Below, piece after piece: positions 1-21,179 of a DNA stretch of 64,000 nucleotides. The position numbers were made by a program, and so were the translations under genes. Within the stretch, counting starts at the first letter, position 1. Every line of letters starts with the position of its first letter. The notes under the pieces are model-generated. The model did no database searches, had not been told where the DNA came from, and worked only from the letters and a program-made list of their open reading frames with translations. This stretch comes from Muricea muricata. Lineage: Eukaryota > Cnidaria > Anthozoa > Malacalcyonacea > Plexauridae. The stretch spans positions 28,539,746 through 28,603,745 of the forward strand of contig OY979717.1 in assembly GCA_963855995.1 (NCBI GenBank), read 5' to 3'.

Positions 1-830
1 AATATTCGCCAAAATATTTAGTAATGAAAATATTTATTGATATTTGGAGTCATCCGCCTAATTTTGTTAATTCAAACTAATTTTTTTAGGGTCATTATCA
101 ATGCAATTCATGTACGCTCGAATATTTGAATGAATTACACACTGAACTATATATTTGATCCTTAACGATAACACGTACCTAAGATACATCGAAGGAAGTT
201 CTTCACTGTTGTTCACATGCAAGGAGTGTATAGTTCGAAGTTGGAATTTTGGAATTTAAGAACGTGGTCATAGGATTTTATACAGTCATTTAAACTTGAA
301 TACTGTGTATTTTATTGCGTTTTTTACTACGTTTTCCTTTCAAAAAATTCAGATTTATATATCTCGAAGGCTCGAACTAAAATGATGTTTTGTACTGTCT
401 TCAACGACTTCAAGGCAAGCTGAAACTGTTAAAGTGGTTAGGCCCAGCATTTAACTCGTTTGTAATGTTTTATGCAATTTTTCACGAAATCTGTACAAGT
501 TATTTCAGTCAAAAAATCAATTTTGTGATGCTGAGCTTTTCACGACTCATATACGTACACTATTGACACTCAAAGCAAGATTATGAAGTACTGGATTAAA
601 AACATTAAATCAATTATAAGTGATATCGATTCGAATTTTTTACAATTATCTTTTATTTTCATGTCAAAGAATTAGTCAAGCAAGTATAAAAATCAGTTAT
701 GTATTTCAGTACTTGCATAAAGCCAAATGAGGTCAGGCAAATTACTAAAAATTACTAAACAAAAATAAAATCACACGAATAAATCACACGCGTTTCATGC
801 CATAAACGCACAAAATGTACTTATATGTGG
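1..830. other. non-coding, nothing recognised
   Basis: AT-rich sequence with no ORF of coding character, no splice-bounded exon and no terminal repeats that I can see. Confidence 0.5.
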
Positions 831-985
831 CAGTGGCGTGGCCAGCTTCGATAACTGGAGGGGCAAATATTCATATATTTGTGTTCACAGACTTTAAAAA
901 CAATCGATTTCAAAAGAAATTAATGATGCAAAATATGATACATGAATACTCGCCCCTCCAATTATCGACGCTGGATACGCCACTG
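831..985. mobile_element. hAT-like MITE, 155 bp
   Basis: Two inverted arms of about 44 bp. The left begins CAGTGGCGTGGCCAG and the right ends CTGGATACGCCACTG, the reverse complement with few mismatches. The flanking octamers ATATGTGG and TTATGTAG match at 6 of 8 positions, which fits an old 8-bp target duplication. CAGTGGCG termini with 8-bp duplications are typical of hAT non-autonomous elements. The short ORF through it is simply the element read through and is not a gene. Confidence 0.65.
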
Positions 986-3900
986 TTATGTAGAGTCCAT
1001 TTTTTCTCACGTCAGCACCTGATTTTCTCACATTTCCTTACGGGATTTTCTTAAAGTAAAGTTGTTATATGCTAGATGATTGGTAAAACATAATCGAGTT
1101 TTTAAAAACAAATACTAAATCTACAAATACTAAATCGACATAATTATTTTACTCATTTAATGACATCCCAAGACTTTCCAAACTTCCGGCAAGTCATCAC
1201 ATTGTCCTGCTTTAAATGATTTTCAGGCAAATTTGGCCAAAAGCAAAGGCTGTATAAAATACCAGAAATTTTGCAATGTTCGCACAAGAAATGTTCAAAA
1301 GTTTGCACGAGAAATGTCAAATCATATCAAACTCAATCCATTTTTAAGCATGCACAAGACTGCAAGTTTGCAACAAACAAAGCGACAAGGTGATTGGTGC
1401 GACAAGATTTGGCGAGCCAAGGTCTCTCACAAAAATGTTTTCTAGTTTGTGCACGCTGAAGCATAATGAAACATTGTTGTGCAGAAAGCGATGTTTCCAC
1501 AACAATGTTTCGTAGTTTTTGCAGGGCTGAAACATTTGTGTCAACCCGAAATTATACGAAATATGTTCGATTCCCAACTAGAAAACTTCTGTAAATGCAG
1601 ACCTAATACATTCAGATATCTGATTATCCTATTGTCTGATTACTTCCCGTTAAATTAACGACCCTATCATGATTATTGCGTGACTGTGAACATGTTCAAA
1701 ATGTTCAGCAGCCATCGTGCTGGCGTATTTCTGTAAAACTGAGGCTGGCGGAAGGGAAATACGACCAACCGGAAAACTGTGATATTTTGTATTACACCCA
1801 TGTAGTTGCCATTTGAAACAAGCTAATCACAATACGAAAAAGAAATGAAAGGCATTCTTAATTATAATACGAACAATAGCCGTTGCTAGTGGGTTAATTG
1901 TCAATTTCATTATAGTCAGTGAGGCAGAGATTCAAAAATATATGCACTTTTTTGAGAAAATAATTCTTTTGATAATAATGTTGTAGCTTAGATGTTCCAT
2001 AATACGAATTCAAATGTTGTTTCGCATATTTTTCTTGAGTAATGTGTTAAACGTGGTTTTTGTTTTTCTTCAAAAGGGAGCCATTGTGTTTCAAATTTTA
2101 GAACAAGAAACGAGTCACGGAATTTTCGATCAGCGTGCAACTAGGAAACTTCAAGTATGCAAAATTAATACCCGAAATTATTCATGCTTTCGCACGCGTA
2201 GTCATAGCGTTAATTCTCAAAACATTGGATGCAATTTATAGTCACTCTGATTCGTGAAATACTTATAATTCAATTCTCACAACTGTGAAACGCAAATATC
2301 CAGACGCATCATTGCTTCACAGCTATGCCTATGCTCATGTGTAATCGGTCATTAGGGGCACACCAGCTGGTGCAATTAAAATATTGTATGCTCAATTTTT
2401 TATCCTCACCGAAAGTAAAGTATACTTTTGAAAAAATTGAAGCACGCCAAGAAATGTTTGAAGTTATATATGTAGTCTATGATATGCACCATCCTTTGTA
2501 ATTTCTGTATATGAGTCAATTAGCTGAGAGGCGCAAATACCTAGACACATAATGAAATGGCACTCGGTCATTGTTATGCTTTTTGTCCGTCAGTTCACAG
2601 TCACAGTGAAGGTCAATGTACAGTCCCTCCCCTTTCTGCCAAGGTGATGTATTAAAAAAAATATATCTTAACATTATTGATCAGTTCCTCCGTTTCACTA
2701 CCGTGGTGATGTTTAATTAACCCCACAGAACAGTTCCTTACATTTCCTAATGCAGCAATGCCTAAAATACACCAACTAATCAGTTCAAGTTCCTGCCTGA
2801 TGATGTATAAAGAAGAATATAATACTACCGTCTTCCTCATCACCTGTAATAAAGTCTAAAGATTATTACTCTTCCTTTTTCTGCCTTGGTAATGTCTAAA
2901 GAACTTTAAGTAATAATTCAAACACGAGTAAAAGGACTTCCTCCGAGACGAGTTGAATGATGGCGGACGTATATTTTTCGTAAGTTTTTAATTAGGATGG
3001 CGGATGTACATTTTAAAATATAAATTCAGGTGGCATATATACATTTTTCAGAATGCATTGTTGTCGAATATCGTTTCACTAAGTATATTGACGTGTGTTG
3101 AAGGACAAGCACAAAAGAGGGGTTATATTTTTCTTTGTTTTGTAAAAGCTTTATGTCCCTGAGTATTTTCCTTGGCATCTTTTATCAATCGCTTTTGCTC
3201 GATATCCGTAATGCATGCTGCTAACATGTACTTGTTGTAATCTTTTTCGTCACGGTCAATTGAACAATTCGTCCCTATACAATTAATTTACGCTCGTGTT
3301 ATTTAATTAAAGAAGATAATTACATGAACAGTTCTTTCCTTGTCCGCCCTAGATATATCTAACAGCCTTTTTCATTTTTCACTAACATGTCGCTCATCTA
3401 AACCGTAGTGCTGTCGAAAGAGAATTACCAAATGAACAGGTACCCCTGGTGCGTGGCATACTGCGGTAGGTAGTTATGTACCGGTCATGAAAAGGCTTCA
3501 CTAATTTCTATGCAAAGGAAAAAAAGGCTAGTGATGGAAAATCATTTATCCTTTGTAGTGAAATAATTCAAAAACTGGAGAACGTTCAGAAACTGGAGAA
3601 CCTTTATTAAAAATAAGCAAAAAAAGACAGATGACCTACACCGCTACTTGATTTCCAGCTGGTATATAAGAACACAACGCGGTCACTCAAGTTCACGGAA
3701 ATTAGGCTGTGTGATAATACGATTCCAGGACAATTAAGTGTTCTTCTTCAAAGAAATGCGCATTCTTTATCGTCATACTTAATAACGCGTCCAATACCTA
3801 TGACACTCACAATACTTCCTCGTGCATGCTATTTCTTTCCGTTACATCAAGATGCCACTATTAGTGCATATTGCTTTGAACTTTGGAGCACTAATAATTT

Positions 3901-4975
3901 ATTTTGATCATGAGGGCTTCATTTGTATTAAATAGTACGTAAGACATTGTCGAATCAATGAGTTACTAACGAGATTATGACGAGTTACCGATAAGATTAC
4001 TGTAATTTTCATTACACTTAAATGAGTTACCACGAGTTGCCGTTATGGTGACTCGTGGTAGCTCATTTTATAACTCGTGTTAAAAATAAGTCTTGGTTTT
4101 ACATTGTCACACAGAGTTATTTATTATCACATATAAGTAATTTGGCCGCAAGGAAGACAAAGCTTATAATATATACGGTATAAAAACGTTTCAAATGTTA
4201 ATTTCAGTCCTCTCCCATCATTTCTACAAGCTACGTGGATCTACTTTGGTTTGATATACACTTTTCAATGCATGTTCAGAAGAAGAAATTTGAATTGCAT
4301 AAATTATCAACAACAAACATGTCTTGCAAGCTTTTCAAATACAATATAGTTTTGTAGATAATATGAGAATCATTCGCGCTTATTTTCCCATAACAATTTT
4401 GAGTACTCTAAATTATAATTGCGTTGTTTTTACTGTATCAAGGTAATTATTCATTTTATTATCTCAGTATTTTGGTTCAAGTATTTCCATTCAAATAGCA
4501 ATGTAATTTTCCATATGATCTCTGTACATGAATGATAAAACGTTATGACTAGTGATGGAGACCTCCCCCTTTCCAGACCACATCCCACATTGCCAGTCAC
4601 AACCACAAAATAACTCATTTTTATTTTATGTGTAAATTATGAAGTTAAATAATCATAAACATGTTTATAAAGCGAACAAAATAGAGTATAAACCCTTCAC
4701 AATTGTTTTTAAATTTACAAAAATGCTTCACAAAAAATTTGAGACTACCAATATGAATGTGTTTGTGTGCCTCCCCACACCACACACACACATACATAAA
4801 GCAATGTTGTTTGCGACAAAGAGAAACTTTTGTTGTATAGTTGCTTGTCAGAAACCCAACATTGCTTCTAGGGGGAGAAAACAATATAATTATAGAACTA
4901 ATGTTATGAGCCTGTTGATTTAATAAATAGATTTATTTAACAACAACAACATATTTTGTGAAGGATTGTAGCCAC
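986..4975. other. non-coding, two small hairpins only
   Basis: No supported gene. Two structures stand out: an arm pair AAACATTGTTGTG / CACAACAATGTTT near 1467-1509, and an 18-bp stem with one mismatch at 4020-4037 / 4051-4068 (AAATGAGTTACCACGAGT and its complement). Short ORFs at 2014-2241 and 4639-4923 have no recognisable domain and sit in sequence of the same composition. Confidence 0.45.
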
Positions 4976-7900
4976 ATTCATACGTCGAAATTCTAAGGGG
5001 AGGAGTCTGTAGAGAAGCGTTCATTCTTGTGAACACTATTGATATGTGACGCTGCTCTAAACTAGCATTTATTTACACTGGCAAAGCCGAACGCAAATTC
5101 TTTATTTTGGTTATTACAAAACAAATTATAATCGGCGCCTCTTATAAACGGCTGTATGCATGATCTACGGTTGAGAGTCACTTGAATCAAGCTGAATAAA
5201 TATTCCGTATGGCCAAAAGGGACGAAGCAGATAAAGAACAAGTGGCATATTTACATTACCACTGAATACCAAGCCTTTTAAAGCTCTCGAGTTACCAAGG
5301 TGAACGTTTTGAAAACTGTATATGATGAAGCCTAATGAGTGCAAGTCCTCTATCTTATGCGCTTTTAAACTCGCTTATATAGGCTTGTAACGTTCATCCA
5401 TATAATCCACACAAGTCATTTAATACCCACGCAGCCAAGATTTTCCAGCGCTTTTGTGAAAGAAAATTGATATTTTGGGGTGGGTAAGGACAAAATCTTG
5501 GAAGAACTGGGCGTATCTATATTCACAGAAAACATGCATGACTTTGATATCAGAATGAGTGACTTCACGATTTGACTTCATGGGGTCACAAACATCAAGA
5601 ACAGATACACTATGTTTAGTCGTTATTTTATACCTTTCAAAACGAACAAAAATTAAGAAATTCGAAACAAGCTTAAGTTGCGAGTGTTAACGGTTGCGAA
5701 TTAAAAGAAAATACAATAAGGAGTAAAAAAGGTAAAAAACGAAAGGAACAAAACAGTTGTAATAATGCCACGCTTCGGCAGTAAATTAAACTTATACCAT
5801 TTCTAGTATTCATTCGTATTTTGAAATTTTATTCATTAATAAATTTATATGAATGTCATGCATTTTAGTTGCACCTGAAATACTGCTCTAGGTGATTCGA
5901 GTTACTTCAGAAATAATCGATAATGCCTCTGGAACATCTGACCGAATCAAGAAGCGCACAAATACAAAAAAGCTGCCGGACTGAATGAAACACCAGAAAT
6001 GTAAGGACGTTCTAATTTGAATAAAAGATGTAAATGCGGTTAATTCATCAGGAATTAAAAGAAAGAGTTAAGAAGAATTCGAAGTCTAGCTTTTTTACAA
6101 ATTCTGTATAGAAAAGAAAATTTTTATTTTTCATTTGGCATGACTGGCTTGCTGATAATACTCGTGGGCCTCAGCGTAGGCCTACTTCACACGTTTGCGC
6201 AGTGAAGATGCAGATTTTCTGCATCAATGTGATAATGATCCGGCAAGGAAAGTAAATAGAAACTGTCCTTGAAAGGAAAGATATGTTTTGAGGTCCTAGT
6301 GCAATGATTCGCATGATATAATGAAATATACTTCATGATTCTTTTTAAACTTTATGAATATTGCTTACATTATACATGTTTACCACTCTTCTTGTTTAAA
6401 ATTGAATTAAAGTCAATCGAATATAATTCAATACTTGTTAGGTTTCTTTTTTATAGGATATTAAAATACTATACACAAAAATTAGTGTATATTCCATGAA
6501 CGCGGACGTCTTCATTGATTGCTATTATGTACTTGAATGCGTCAATAGACTGTCTGTTTTCCACAATTGATTGGACTAGTTAAGTGATGTAGACATAATT
6601 ATAATCCCTTTGTATTTGTCCTTTCTTTATGTACTGCATCAAACTCCCGAACACACGTAGTTTTGCGCATTATTATTCCATGCAAAGAGCATTTAAAACT
6701 ATCTTAACCCGATGGTTAGTGATATTCAACGCTGTTATTCGCGTGTCGTCATAGCACCGCGTTGCACCAGTCGTAGAAAGTTCTTGCACTGTAATAATCA
6801 ATAAACCGTATGTAACAGCAAACCGTGCTGGGATATATCCTGTCTACTAAAATTCGGCAAATCTAAACTGCTTATTTTCAAGAACGACAGTTTTTCGACA
6901 ACTTATTACAACGCGTTGTTGTACAACGGAAATTTACATATCGAACACTGTTGAATATCCCTGGATTGAATCAACTTAACAAATTTGCCGAAATAATTTA
7001 TCTACCTTGTAGCTTAGAAAGCTCTTTAAATGGGATCGTAAAATACATGGGTATACACAGCATTGTCATATATATTGACTATAAGAGCCTTAAATCACAT
7101 AGGACAGCAAATTCACTTTTAACACTTTCCATTATTTTTGTTTCAATTTCTATGACTAGAAATGTTATGACCGATGTTTCTGCCGTCAATGGTCGGCTAT
7201 TAATTTAGCTACGACTCAGTTAATCTGCTGTCACACGACACCACACAAACCATATATTTCGGCATATTTAAACTGCATCATCTGCCAGTGGTATATGAGT
7301 GAAATTACACAATGGGACTGGATTATATCAGTTGTATGACACACTTTTTGTGACTGCTTTGTTAACAGTTATAACATACTTGAGCCACTCAAAGGCTTAG
7401 CTGAATGTATTCATAACAACTATTCAAGTGTATTACATTATTGGCAGTAAATTGCATTTGTATTTTCTTTTGACACACTTTTTGTATGTCAGCATTGTTT
7501 TTACTCTGATAACATTACTCAACGACATATAGCTGTATGAATGCATAATTTAGTTTTTGGCCAGTTCAACCACTATTCAAAGTGTATTATTATATACTGT
7601 AAATGTCAGAAGTAGTGTAGAAAACCAATTTTCTTCTGTCGTCTATATCTGCAAAATAATTGTCATATGACTACTTTTATTTCTTCAACATTTATTCGTC
7701 AAAAAGCTATTCTTCAAGCTCGTAGTTTCCTAATCGCCCTTTTGCAATATAATTTCAATATTCCATCTATAAAAAGAGTTACAAACAACTGAATACACCT
7801 CAAGAAAATAGCAATGGACCTACCTAGTAAGACATAAACGTCGATACAACGTTAACTCATAAAGTCCCAAAATGTTCAAGTTATCTATTTACTGACTACT

Positions 7901-8010
7901 ATAGTAAATGATAAAGACTTATATAACCAATGTGATTTGAAAAGGAAATGTTTGCACCTTATTGTCTACATTTACTGGACGACAGAAAATAGCAAAATAA
8001 AATGATAGTC
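4976..8010 (+). repeat. array unit, leftmost degenerate copy
   Basis: Blocks here recur in the same order elsewhere in the window. Examples: the segment around 5010-5060 matches 22995-23060, 27040-27100 and 36600-36660; the segment around 5935-6065 matches 24620-24840, 27440-27600, 49610-49830 and 52090-52215; the segment around 7170-7240 matches 11960-12010, 25870-25925, 28075-28125 and 50820-50880. It is the upstream part of the about 10-kb unit that carries the small secreted-protein gene. This copy ends in a dead first exon and lacks exons 2 and 3. Confidence 0.65.
7768..7880 (+). pseudogene. dead promoter and exon 1 of the secreted-protein gene
   Basis: TATAAAAA at 7768-7775 is followed by ATG TTC AAG at 7872-7880, matching the TATA box and first coding exon (Met-Phe-Lys) of the three better copies. 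In those copies the lysine codon is followed by the donor GTATC; here it reads TTATC, so the splice donor is lost. The following sequence resembles intron 1 for about 100 bp and then diverges; no exon 2 or 3 follows. Confidence 0.55.
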
Positions 8011-9075
8011 ATTCAGTTGTGATGGCTATATCTTTTTTTAATCGTAATGCTAATTTAAGGGATAAAACATTTTTGTTCTCTTCGTGGCTGTATAATATTT
8101 TCAAATTATTACTACCCAATTGCATAGACTTCAGTCTACCCAATTCCTCAACTCTACTTTTGAAATTTGGTACGCTAAGATTTCTCCCGTTTTATCACGA
8201 ACATTCTTGGAGAATTGAAATTTTAAGGACAAACATGTTACCTGAAAGAAGTTGGTAGTTATTCAATAAAAAATGAGGTTTTATTGTTACGTAATTGCGA
8301 TGTAGATCAAAAGAAAAAATTTGGTGTATTGTAGAACACAGAATAATTATCAAAACCATGCTGAACATGTTTCCTTAATTTCAGCTGCTACATCAGACTG
8401 CTCTGCTTAGGGCTGTTCGTGCACAGACTTTTTAATTAACCATCTCGAGATCAATTCAGTTGATAAATTTAGTTTACCGACAATTTTCAATCAATGTACC
8501 TAACATCAATTAGTCTTGGTTCTTCCCACTAAACATTCTGTTAGGTTTGAAAGGGAAGAGAGGGGCGGTTGACACACCCCCATCAAATTAGTATATCCCT
8601 GCTAATCACATAGAAAAAGGCTTTAAATGGACAACAGAATGTTGATGCAGCGAAAACTTGACTAAAGTATATCAACCTTTCTTTTTTCCGATCAATGACA
8701 ATTAAGATGTATCCTGTCTTGTTACCACACTTATTACATGTGATGCGCTAAAACAGTTGCAGAAATTAAAAACATACTGTAACACTGCACTTACCCATGA
8801 TTGATCTTAATTTATTATTTTCAATCTGAGTACCTCATTATAGTTTTATAGAATACAATTTTACTAGTGCGACTCAGAGCTTTGATAAGTTTTATACAGA
8901 TCTAAAATGTATTAAATCACATTCAACCAGGTTTAATAATTATTCATATTTACATTTTGCTACTCTGTAAAGGAAAGAATTATATAAAAGCCTGGTCATT
9001 ATGGTAATAATATTCACATTCGAATACTTACATATCTTTGATATACTTTACCGTTATGTTTAGTACTTTTTTCAA
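8011..9075. other. non-coding, nothing recognised
   Basis: An ORF at 8019-8258 (79 codons) has no recognisable family, no upstream promoter-like signal and no counterpart in the other array units. I see no terminal repeats. Confidence 0.4.
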
Positions 9076-10384
9076 TTTAAACAAACAAAAAGCGGGAAAG
9101 CACTAAGAAACTTGATGAAAAAGGTGAGACATTTTTTAAATAAAATAGACTTATTTGTTCATCAGCTTTCGGTTACCAGTCTGCAGCCTTCAACGGGTAT
9201 AGTCTCTTTGCTTAATCCTGGCTACACATCTACAATACATTTTTAACACTACCAATGTCGCTAAAACTGTTTTAAAGCAACAAAGCTTGCCAAATTGCAT
9301 CGCGATGCCGTGATTCCCGAAGGCGTTTATGGCAACTTTTGACAGAGTTTTCAGTACATGACTATAAACAATCTTTCTGTTATGTTTTCCCTTGAGTATC
9401 GAATATTCATTTGAAATATCTTTGAAATATAAGGTATATTGAAAAATCATCAAATATAAAAAACAAAGCACACTTTTCTCAGTAACATTATGATGAGTAT
9501 ACATATAGTGAACAAAAAAATCAACAACACGTTAATGCAATACGTCCCAGCGGAAATGATTTAAATGACAATTTTTATAAATTTCATTGTCAATTGTCTG
9601 CTGTGTATATGAGCTGGTTATTCTTTTAGTTTCACGAAAGTGCACCTTTTATTCACTTCTGTTCTCAGCAGGCTGAGTGAACGCCCTAGAAGGCGTCTTA
9701 ATTGTTTGGAGTTTAAATATATACTCCACCGCATGATTATTTAAATATATGTACAGCACTGTAAGCCAATGCGTGGGGGGGGGGGATAACTTCAACTGAT
9801 TCGGCATTCTAACATTCACAATAAAATTTGCATAACTTTAATAAGCTAAAAAGCGAGAAACTCGAATGAAAGAAAGCCACCAAAAACTATCGACTCAATT
9901 TTTCGTAAATAGTATTACTGCGGTATTTACTCCATTGTCTGCATAAAATTTATGCTATTTTTAGTATTTCTTGGCATTTCATTAAATTCCATGCATGTTA
10001 ACTGTTTACGTGGCATACTGCTTCAGAGATAACATACACAAATTTCCGACTTTTATATAGAGCATTAACTAAGATCAGGGTTAGAGTTACTTGGAATAAG
10101 TGAACGGCGTGTTTTGACGTCCTATAAAAGGCAAATAATTTGCACAACATAATGATTGAATACTTTGACTTGAATCGAATGTGTTGATTAAGCAAAATTA
10201 ATAAAAGCATGCATGTATGTCATTATACATAACATTTATTTTCTAACTTAATATTTTAAAAATTGCACCCAAGGTTACCGCACCATTAACATGCAATTGA
10301 ATATAATTCAATTATATTTATTGGGTTTCTTTTTAGGATCCTCTTTTAGCACCTTACACGAAATATACTATTTGTAGAAATTCT
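9076..10384 (+). repeat. array unit, first part
   Basis: 9080-9245 aligns by eye with 49315-49450 and 62700-62830 (the stretch around GGTGAGAC, then the CAACGGGTAT and CTACACATCTACAAT words). 10030-10110 aligns with 25015-25110, 27780-27870 and 50005-50095. This starts the unit that carries gene copy 1. A run of nine or more G lies near 9775. Short ORFs here are not conserved between units. Confidence 0.6.
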
Positions 10385-11315
10385 GGCCCCGTCTACACGT
10401 ATCCTGATTCGTTTGTATCCGCAAACATTTCGTTGCGGATTCAAAACTTAACGCGTCCACACGTATCCGAATTCGTTGTGTTTTCGAGCGTCCACACGTA
10501 TCCGCGAAAACGATAAAAATACGCTATATTGCTTAGAGAGCATGCACCATCATATATGATTTTACGGACACGACCTTCATCACTTAAATAATATAAAGTA
10601 AAGGCAACTTGTTTAACAGGATCAATTGATGATCTCATCATGGTGTCCTTTTCTTCAATGTAGCTATGGTCTTAATTCTTCAGTCAACCTGTGCAATGAG
10701 ACTCGACTCATTCGAAAATTCTCCCCCCGCTCCTCAGGAACGACAATTTGGTTGACGAAACCAGTTCACCAAGCATTTGTTCGCCCAGGTCTAGCCCAAA
10801 ATTTTCGAGGTCGTGCTTGGCGCCTTTTGTTTAGACGTTTAACGGACACATTTCTGGCAACTGGCATTGAAAGAAGCCGTACTAAAGTCCCTCGCATCCT
10901 TTCATAGTCAGCCTGGTATTGTAACATTGCAATATTTGATTGAATATAGGCGATAATACTTGAAATTATACCGGTAAATATTGAGACAACAGTTTGGCTC
11001 TAAGGCGCCATTTTGCTGTAAGAAATCACCAAGACAACGCACGCGCGAGCATACGTTCAAATAGACTGGGCTTTAAACTTTACCGTGGGCGGGTATCAAA
11101 ATTCATTGATTTGCATAATCGTTTTCAAAAGATTGCGGTTACCCGCGTCCACACGTATCCAGACTTGTTGCGTTTTCAAAAGTTTCCACTCTGGAGACCG
11201 TTTTCAAAAGTTTAAGGTTACGGTTGGCGTTTTCACCGGATACGTGCGGACGCTAAGCGTAACCGCAACTAAATGTTTGCGGATACAAACAAATTCAGAT
11301 ACGTGTGGAGGGGGC
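10385..11315. mobile_element. fold-back DNA element, about 930 bp
   Basis: The left end begins GGCCCCGTCTACACGTATCC and the right end is GGATACAAACAAATTCAGAT followed by ACGTGTGGAGGGGGC, which is the inverted copy. The word CCACACGTATCC and its complement recur inside (about 10470, 10495, 11150, 11235), so each arm is itself made of repeated subterminal words. A 4-bp flank TTCT is present on both sides but is too short to prove a target duplication. It interrupts the array unit. The ORFs at 10626-11384 lie wholly inside and are not conserved. Superfamily not assigned. Confidence 0.7.
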
Positions 11316-12896
11316 TTCTATCTACCCCATATAGCGTCTACATTGATTGCCATACTAGGGAACTCCGGAACTTACGATTTATAGGACAGTAACGCGACGG
11401 TAACTGCGAGAAAACATCTTATGGCTTGTTTATTATCAATCGTATGAGCTGAGCTTAACACAATTTAACAACACTTTAGTTTAAAACGTGGGCTACACGT
11501 TTGATAGAGTTATAAACCGAATTGAAAACTCCAGCGGCAGTATCTAGCACGCCGGTGTTGTATACAATACGTGAAAATAATTTGCTATCGTAAGCTACAC
11601 CAGAGCCTTGTGTCAAATATTCAAAAGCATTTTTCACAACTATAATGATTATTCCATTTTTTTCAGTTTACTCTTTGTCTTAAGACGTTGCTGTTGTGTA
11701 CCGTTCCTTATTATGCGCTTAAAAGCGTCACTTGACTTTATTTTTTCTCCAATTGATTAATATGTTAAGTGTGGCAGATATAATAAAAGTCTCTTTTTAC
11801 TTTGTCTTTCCTTTACGTGTTATTTGCATAAATATCCATCAGACGCTTAAAACAGCATTTAATTGCAAACTTGCAATTGTTAAACTTTAAAATGCTTTTT
11901 AAATGGGGTCATAGAAACAGGGGTAAAACGTCTTGTCAAAAACAGATAAGAATATTATAGATGCTTCTGCCGTAAACTGTAGGCTACAAATTTAGCTATG
12001 ACTTAATGTGCTGTCACAAGTCACAAGCCCTATTTAGGCATAGACTGCATCCATCTGCTACATCTGGTAACCTATATGAGTAAAATTACACAATGAAACT
12101 AGATCATATTTCTATATATTCCTATGACACGCCATTTCTGTCGGCTTTGTTAACTGTTAGCTATAACATACTTAAATCACTCAAAGACATAGCTGTATGC
12201 AATCATAATGGCTTCCTTAAATAACTATTTAAAAATTTATTTATTATTACTGTATATACAGTAATTATTAATAGTGTATATACAGTTATGCCAATTCTCG
12301 TCTGTAGTATATGAGCGCAAATTTACTGTTATATGACTGCTAATGTCATTTAATTTTTTTAAAATCTATTTGAACCTATTTTATGCAACATTCATGAAAT
12401 TGTTTCGTTAAAAAAGTTATTCTTTACTATTTTATACTTTTCACATAAACACTCGTAGTTTCTTGTTATTGATTCTAAAGTTAATTGTCCCTTCAAGTTA
12501 AAATTAAAATTCGGCATCTACTCCAAAAATATTTGAAGATTTCATGCAAAATGTTTTGTTTGAAAATGAAAATTTTTTTAAAAACACATTTTCCGTATTT
12601 TTTCAAAATCACTATACCGCCTGCTTTTTTCTACTATGTTTGTCCAAATATATTATATGTCTATTGCTTTCATGTAATTATTGGTATTTATAATCTTTTT
12701 TCTCAAGCAACAATAATTCAAAGCTTTTATTGCTCAAAACTTCATTATTATAATTCATTATGCGGCGCTATTATCAACGCATGTTGTAAACAGCGCGCCA
12801 AAATTACTTGGACCTCCTTTTCTAGTATTTCAAGGGTACGTACTCAAATGCGCGTCTAAATTGCAGCTGCGTATATCTTGCTCACGTTTCTGAACA
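11316..12896 (+). repeat. array unit, upstream region of gene copy 1
   Basis: Collinear with 25850-26100, 28070-28995 and 52750-53557. The last 130 bp before the TATA box are the best conserved part among the three gene-bearing units, which fits a promoter region. The ORF at 12485-12859 is not kept open in the other units and is not called. Confidence 0.6.
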
Positions 12897-12904
12897 TATA
12901 AAAG
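12897..12904 (+). promoter_or_regulatory. TATA box of gene copy 1
   Basis: TATAAAAG lies 80 bp upstream of the ATG at 12984. The same octamer with the same 3' context (ACGAGCCAATCGG) lies before copies 2 and 3. A CCAAT-like word follows the TATA box, so it would lie in the leader rather than upstream. Confidence 0.65.
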
Positions 12905-12983
12905 ACGAGCCAATCGGATTTAAAATTGTATCCAAGAAGACTGTACCACTGAATACATCGGAAGAAAACGTTACAGATCCAAA

Positions 12984-21021
<8,038 letters not shown>

Positions 21022-21125
21022 CGATTGTTTCCAGCGGTGACAATGACGAGAAAACATGACCATGATGTCATTTAGTGAACTTGACGTGTTATTACGAGTT
21101 GATTCTGTAGAAAATATGACAATTC

Positions 21126-21131
21126 AATAAA
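21126..21131 (+). terminator. polyadenylation signal of gene copy 1
   Basis: AATAAA 105 bp after the stop codon. Copies 2 and 3 have it in the same place. Confidence 0.6.
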
Positions 21132-21179
21132 AATCAACAAAAAAACTTCACGAGACTGATTAGTTTATATTTCCTCCGC

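Noticed and set aside
815..1054. ORF of 79 codons
   Set aside because: It is the hAT-like MITE and its flank read through; no conserved domain.
10626..11384. Three overlapping ORFs
   Set aside because: Inside or across the fold-back element; GC-rich arms give open frames by chance.
12485..12859. ORF of 124 codons upstream of gene copy 1
   Set aside because: The matching regions before copies 2 and 3 are interrupted; sequence is promoter-proximal non-coding.
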